Below are positions 5,180-6,689 of a stretch of DNA of 6,689 nt, piece after piece (the first letter of the stretch is position 1; every line of letters begins with the position of its first letter). The translations under genes and the position numbers were made by a program. Source of the stretch: Candidatus Cloacimonadota bacterium (lineage in GTDB: Bacteria > Cloacimonadota > Cloacimonadia > JGIOTU-2 > B8-G9); contig QMNM01000084.1 in assembly GCA_003647765.1 (NCBI GenBank), forward strand, positions 1-6,689, written 5' to 3'. The notes under the pieces were generated by a model. That model was not told the origin of the DNA. It ran no database searches and saw nothing but the letters and a program-made list of their open reading frames with translations.

Positions 5180-6052
5180 CTAAATTAATCCATAATGTAT
5201 TAAAGTGTTCCTCAGAACATTAAGTTTTTCAGGAGATAATGTCCATAATGGTAATCTAATTTCTCTTTCAATCAGCTGCATCATTGCCATTGTCTCCTTT
5301 ACAGGAATCGGATTAGTATCAATAAACAACTTCTCATTGATTTCAAATAATTCTTGATGTAATTCCAATGCTTGACTTATTTTTCCATTTAAATATGATT
5401 CTACTAAATTATGTACTTTTTCAGGTAGTATGTTTGCAGTAACAGAGATTACTCCTTGTGCTCCAACTGCTAAAATAGGCAGAGTTAGATTGTCATCACC
5501 AGACATTAGAGAGAACTCATCCGATGTGTCTTTAATTATTTTACTAATCTGTCGTAAATTTCCACTTGCCTCTTTAATCCCAACAATATTTTTTATTTCG
5601 CTTAATCTAATTACTGTTTCAGCAGAGATATTTACACCTGTCCTGCCAGGGACATTATAGATGACAATTGGAATTTCTGTCTCTTCGGCTACTCTTTTGA
5701 AGAATTGGTACATACCTTCTTGATTTGGCTTATTATAATAAGGAGTTATTACTAATGCATAATCTGCGCATAATTCTTTTGCTCTACAAGTTGAAGATAT
5801 TGTTTTATGAAGGTTATTCGTTCCAGTGCCAATCATTACAGGTAATTTACTGCCAATTTTATTGATAGCAAATTGTATAAATCGTTCTCTTTCATCTGTA
5901 GCAAGAGAAGGCGATTCCCCAGTTGTGCCACAAAGTAAAATTCCATCTGTCTTATTTTTAAGATGAAAATCAATCAATCGCTCCACAGATGAATAATCAA
6001 TCTCATTATTTTTAAATGGCGTAACTAATGCCACATAAGAACCTGATAACAT
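5180..6052 (-). CDS. dapA: 4-hydroxy-tetrahydrodipicolinate synthase (dihydrodipicolinate synthase)
   Basis: Condenses pyruvate with aspartate-4-semialdehyde, the first committed step to diaminopimelate and lysine; cytoplasmic, normally a tetramer. The 290 residues form a complete class I aldolase TIM barrel. The Schiff-base lysine is K160 (VGIKEASGN). The catalytic triad is T44 (GTTGESPSL, 42-50), Y106 (ITPYYNKPNQ) and Y132 (IYNVPGRTG), and R137 matches the substrate-carboxylate arginine; each is one residue before its E. coli counterpart. These residues favour DapA over N-acetylneuraminate lyase or keto-deoxy-sugar aldolases of the same fold. The start is ATG 6052-6050, four bases after AGGAGG (6062-6057), the same block as at the aminotransferase. 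No other lysine-pathway gene is visible, so dapA stands apart from dapB or lysC here. It is the first gene after about 640 bp of non-coding DNA and probably carries its own promoter. Confidence 0.95.
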   Translation of the reverse strand: MLSGSYVALVTPFKNNEIDYSSVERLIDFHLKNKTDGILLCGTTGESPSLATDERERFIQFAINKIGSKLPVMIGTGTNNLHKTISSTCRAKELCADYALVITPYYNKPNQEGMYQFFKRVAEETEIPIVIYNVPGRTGVNISAETVIRLSEIKNIVGIKEASGNLRQISKIIKDTSDEFSLMSGDDNLTLPILAVGAQGVISVTANILPEKVHNLVESYLNGKISQALELHQELFEINEKLFIDTNPIPVKETMAMMQLIEREIRLPLWTLSPEKLNVLRNTLIHYGLI

Positions 6053-6062
6053 TTTTCCTCCT
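6053..6062 (-). promoter_or_regulatory. dapA Shine-Dalgarno
   Basis: AGGAGG at 6062-6057 on the minus strand, a four-base AAAA spacer, then ATG at 6052-6050. The AT-rich stretch before it (TATAGTTATTAT) closely resembles the one before the aminotransferase (TATAATTATTT), giving two near-identical translation initiation regions in one window. Confidence 0.85.
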
Positions 6063-6081
6063 ATAATAACTATAATTGGTG

Positions 6082-6109
6082 CGTATAACTCTTATAATTT
6101 TACTATCAA
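6082..6109 (-). promoter_or_regulatory. Candidate dapA promoter (weak)
   Basis: On the minus strand TTGATA (6109-6104) and TATACG (6087-6082) are separated by 16 bases and lie 30 bp upstream of the dapA start. The -35 matches consensus in five of six positions, the -10 in four of six. Alternatives further up include TATACT on the minus strand at 6128-6123 and TATTAT near 6145. In DNA this AT-rich such matches arise easily, so the position is tentative; that a promoter exists somewhere here is likelier than any single choice. Confidence 0.25.
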
Positions 6110-6161
6110 GTGAAAAATAAAGAAGTATACTACTTTCTAATCATAATACACAATCTTAAAT

Positions 6162-6175
6162 TAAGTTATAACTTA
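6162..6175. repeat. Perfect 14-bp palindrome TAAGTTATAACTTA
   Basis: The halves TAAGTTA and TAACTTA are exact reverse complements, about 110-123 bp upstream of the dapA ATG. It overlaps a second, odd-centred palindrome CTTAAATTAAG at 6155-6165. It could be an operator for a dimeric regulator of the dapA promoter. AT-rich DNA produces such dyads often, and nothing in the window identifies a regulator. Confidence 0.35.
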
Positions 6176-6301
6176 GCAGCGAAAAAATAACTTACCTAAT
6201 CACAAATACCATTATTTTTTGCTTTCATAATCTTTCATAAAACTTTTACAAAACAACTTATTTCTTGCTTATAGAAACCAATAGATTAACCAGCTTTAAT
6301 A

Positions 6302-6343
6302 AAGTGCGTAATGCGAAGTGCGTAATGCGAAGTGCGTAATGCA
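6302..6343. repeat. Three tandem copies of a 14-bp unit, AAGTGCGTAATGCG
   Basis: Copies lie at 6302-6315, 6316-6329 and 6330-6343; the third ends in A instead of G. The last copy runs into TTAC, creating the 12-bp palindrome GTAATGCATTAC at 6336-6347. There is no spacer between units, so this is a simple tandem array (minisatellite-like), not CRISPR. Its base composition is more GC-rich than the DNA around it. Confidence 0.9.
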
Positions 6344-6360
6344 TTACTTATATTTTATCA

Positions 6361-6474
6361 TTATAATAACTGAAATTGTTTTAACACTGTTTCAACTCTC
6401 TTATCTGTTCTGGATAACTCTCTTAAAGATTCAATCAACCAAGTTAATTTACTCTCCTCTCCTTTTCTAATCAC
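6361..6474 (-). CDS. Possible 37-residue small protein or gene remnant
   Basis: A minus-strand frame opens with GTG at 6474-6472, two codons after an in-frame stop, and ends with TAA at 6363-6361. The product is highly charged and looks helical (…SKLTWLIESLRELSRTDK… then VETVLKQFQLL at the C-terminus). Codon choice (TTA, AGA, GAA) is like the real genes. However, the purine-rich GGAGAGGAG lies inside the frame rather than before the start, so initiation is unclear. It may be the C-terminal remnant of a longer decayed gene; I do not recognise the family. Confidence 0.25.
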   Translation of the reverse strand: MIRKGEESKLTWLIESLRELSRTDKRVETVLKQFQLL

Positions 6475-6524
6475 ATTTCAATTAATTGATGAATTGATGC
6501 TTTTTTGTCTATTATCTAATTTTT

Positions 6525-6555
6525 GCCACAGAGTCATAGAGAACACGGAAAAGAA
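6525..6555. repeat. Left arm of an inverted CACAGAG/AACACGG repeat pair
   Basis: GCCACAGAGTCATAGAG followed by AACACGGAAAAG is a degenerate member of the 'cacagag…aacacgg' interspersed repeats seen in many environmental bacterial genomes. Its reverse-complement counterpart is at 6621-6651. Allowing small indels, the minus strand of that arm (GCTACGAAGAACACAAAG, then AAACACGAAGAAA) aligns with this one over about 30 bases. Confidence 0.6.
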
Positions 6556-6558
6556 TGT

Positions 6559-6689
6559 CTAATAACAAGAGTTCAAGAGTAAAACACTGATGCTGTGAAA
6601 TAGGAACATTTTGTTAGAAATTTCTTCGTGTTTCTTTGTGTTCTTCGTAGCTAACAAGAAGTCAAGAAGCTCTTTTATTTTGAATTCTG
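6559..6689 (-). CDS. Possible C-terminal end of an off-window gene, running through the repeats
   Basis: One minus-strand frame is open from the right edge through 42 codons to TAG at 6561-6559. It begins EFKIKELLDFLLATKNTKKH and ends in a hydrophobic VLLLNSCY. The other two minus-strand frames close within nine codons of the edge, and either could be the true end of an upstream gene. The KNTKKHEE part is simply the translation of the CTTCGTG/TTTGTGTT repeat. I regard this as open by chance or as a gene end altered by a repeat. Confidence 0.15.
   Translation of the reverse strand, partial: EFKIKELLDFLLATKNTKKHEEISNKMFLFHSISVLLLNSCY
6564..6669. repeat. Imperfect direct repeat AACAAGA-x-x-TCAAGA flanking the right arm
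   Basis: AACAAGAGTTCAAGAG (6564-6579) and AACAAGAAGTCAAGAAG (6653-6669) agree at most positions with one indel, 89 bp apart. The second copy directly follows the right arm of the inverted pair; the first lies eight bases after the left arm. Such bracketing is compatible with repeated insertion or duplication of the same short element. Confidence 0.45.
6621..6651. repeat. Right arm of the inverted repeat pair (TTTCTTCGTG/TTTCTTTGTG)
   Basis: This arm contains tandem decamers TTTCTTCGTG, TTTCTTTGTG and TTCTTCGTAG (6621-6650), each a variant of the last. It is the reverse-complement counterpart of 6525-6555, and the two bracket about 65 bp. Its 11-mer GTTCTTCGTAG (6640-6650) recurs on the minus strand at 128-118 within the palindrome before the crotonase. 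Confidence 0.6.

Larger units (their letters stand above)
6063..6689. other. Long region without a convincing gene upstream of dapA
   Basis: About 630 bp without an established gene. Near dapA it is very AT-rich and holds candidate promoter boxes and a 14-bp palindrome (6162-6175). The stretch 6181-6300 shows nothing I can name. A tandem repeat follows at 6302-6343, then a 38-codon open frame (6361-6474), and from 6525 to the right edge a set of CACAGAG- and CTTCGTG-type repeats. On the minus strand one frame enters from the right edge and stays open to TAG at 6561-6559. Confidence 0.6.

Noticed and set aside
5430-5660. Plus-strand open frame of about 76 codons
   Set aside because: Antisense to the dapA segment encoding the catalytic lysine and tyrosine; no independent support.
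262-6052. A novel multi-gene system or single operon across all genes
   Set aside because: The genes belong to separate known pathways (lysine, purines, amino-acid transamination), with gaps of 62-117 bp, repeats and a strong hairpin between them; nothing shows a joint new function.
6302-6343. CRISPR array
   Set aside because: Units are 14 bp and directly adjacent, with no spacers and no cas genes in the window.

Overview
The window is AT-rich bacterial DNA. Five complete genes and the first codons of a sixth all lie on the minus strand. Read in the direction of transcription (right to left) the order is: dapA (dihydrodipicolinate synthase), a HAD-family phosphatase, an IMP dehydrogenase (guaB), an AIR synthase (purM), an ornithine-aminotransferase-like class III transaminase, and the first 14 codons of a probable crotonase (enoyl-CoA hydratase family). 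No protein points to a plasmid, phage or defence system; the coding part is ordinary housekeeping metabolism.

The organism cannot be named from the sequence. The AT-rich codons (many AGA, TTA, ATA), strong AGGAGG ribosome sites and an IMP dehydrogenase of the 'YWGEGS' type that I associate with clostridia suggest an anaerobic bacterium. The non-coding DNA is full of short palindromes and degenerate dispersed repeats, including the CACAGAG/AACACGG and CTTCGTG/TTTGTGTT types common in genomes of uncultured environmental lineages. A candidate phylum known mainly from metagenomes is therefore plausible, but this is inference.

Layout. 1-42: start of the probable crotonase. 43-261: repeat-rich gap holding two adjacent palindromes (91-125) and a roughly 105-bp imperfect inverted repeat (135-239). 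262-1593: the transaminase, with its start placed at 1593 because a perfect Shine-Dalgarno precedes it. 1656-2708: purM. 2709-2796: a long hairpin, probably the guaB terminator or an attenuator. 2797-4314: guaB. 4315-4431: gap with a second, partial copy of the repeat found at 135-239. 4432-5100: HAD phosphatase with a GTG start. 5180-6052: dapA. 6053-6689: about 640 bp with no convincing gene; it holds candidate dapA promoter elements, a 14-bp palindrome, a three-copy 14-bp tandem repeat, a 38-codon frame of unknown status, a pair of inverted CACAGAG-type repeats, and an open frame entering from the right edge.

How the genes fit together. guaB and purM both serve purine nucleotide synthesis (IMP to XMP, and FGAM to AIR). 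dapA makes the first committed intermediate of lysine/diaminopimelate synthesis. The transaminase probably interconverts ornithine and glutamate semialdehyde, although its N-terminal third is unusual and a crotonase follows it. Gaps of 62 to 219 bp, a strong hairpin and several repeats argue against one tight operon. The most interesting material is the dispersed repeat family shared by the two main gaps and the atypical transaminase, not a new multi-gene system.
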